A stretch of 64,000 bases of DNA, taken from contig NC_092459.1 of assembly GCF_047495875.1 (NCBI RefSeq), forward strand, positions 16,725,795 to 16,789,794, given 5' to 3'. Positions 63,713 through 64,000 of the stretch are shown piece by piece. Both the position numbers and the translations under genes were made by a program. Position 1 is the stretch's first letter, and each line of letters begins with the position of its first letter. The notes beneath the pieces were generated by a model. It was not told the origin of the DNA and did no database searches. It worked only from the letters and a program-made list of their open reading frames with translations. This DNA comes from Pithys albifrons albifrons (taxonomy: Eukaryota; Chordata; Aves; Passeriformes; Thamnophilidae).

Positions 63713-64000
63713 GACAGTCCCAAGGACTTCACTGACACTGTCCAAGCTCGCTCGGCCGTGGCAAATGGACCTTAGGACTTAAATGGTGGGGCCAGTTCTG
63801 TGCAGGCTGAGCCTCACCTAAAAAATCCACTGTGCAAGCTGGAAGGGCACACCCACATGCGGGATAGCCTTTCCCAAATCTGCGTTCATGAAGTCTGGCC
63901 ATACATATACTGGGGGTGACAGACAGTGCTGCAGCCAGCAAGCAAACCCTTGTTCCCTTTGCCCCTAAGACTGTGGGCCTGACTTCCATCATACACCTGG

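Larger units (their letters stand above)
63546..63907 (+). mobile_element. Composite tRNA-Gln / 5S rRNA SINE, copy 2
   Basis: A 362-bp element flanked by 12-bp direct repeats, TACTGGGAGTGA (63534-63545) and TACTGGGGGTGA (63908-63919), 11 of 12 identical. It has three parts: a tRNA-Gln-like head (63551-63622), a 5S rRNA-like segment (63641-63712) and a body to 63907 shared with copy 1 at 33527-33809. The head keeps both tRNA polymerase III promoter boxes, so this copy could in principle be transcribed, whereas the 5S box C has been deleted. The tail ends in CATACATA, not the ATG-unit tail of copy 1. SINEs are non-autonomous and use LINE machinery; the partner is not evident here. Both copies have target duplications, so this is a dispersed retroposon family and not a local duplication. 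Confidence 0.92.

Noticed and set aside
1..64000. CRISPR arrays, operons, phage or plasmid features
   Set aside because: No regularly spaced repeats or dense coding; composition and repeats are those of a vertebrate genome.

Overview
This window is vertebrate nuclear DNA, most probably from a bird. It is AT-rich, no long open frame resembles a complete protein, and the recognisable content is almost entirely retrotransposons. The bird assignment rests on at least eight chicken-repeat-1 (CR1) LINE pieces, several keeping the typical 3' end with tandem ATTCTATG-like units, and on LTR copies of avian endogenous-retrovirus type. No bacterial, phage or CRISPR features are present. Most of the sequence is intronic or intergenic.

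Layout. 1-13.1 kb: largely unique DNA with simple repeats, an old L3-like LINE relic (1.44-1.76 kb) and two minus-strand CR1 3' ends (2.34 and 3.12 kb). 13.13-16.64 kb: the longest element, a 5'-truncated plus-strand CR1 with endonuclease and reverse transcriptase remnants, split by a ~0.8 kb LTR-like insertion. 19.3-19.9 kb: a solo LTR with a near-perfect 5-bp target duplication. 20.5 and 24.8 kb: short CR1 fragments. 33.5 kb: a minus-strand SINE carrying a 5S rRNA-derived segment, with 12-bp target duplications. 38.05-38.17 kb: the only convincing candidate protein-coding exon, plus strand, 115 bp, bounded by a strong acceptor and a usable donor; I do not recognise the gene. 44.3-45.2 kb: two CR1 pieces facing each other. 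51.7 kb: another CR1 3' end. 53.3-53.7 kb: a second LTR. 63.5-63.9 kb: a second copy of the 33.5 kb SINE, with a tRNA-Gln-like head, a 5S rRNA-like middle and the same 3' body, also with 12-bp target duplications.

How it fits together. If the 38 kb exon is real, it lies in a plus-strand gene with very long introns, and much of the rest would be intron. The most interesting find is the composite SINE. Copy 1 keeps the 5S part but lacks the tRNA head. Copy 2 has the tRNA head but has lost the 5S box C. The two share a ~190-bp body, so together they reveal a tRNA-Gln + 5S rRNA + body architecture. I found no multi-gene system in the window.
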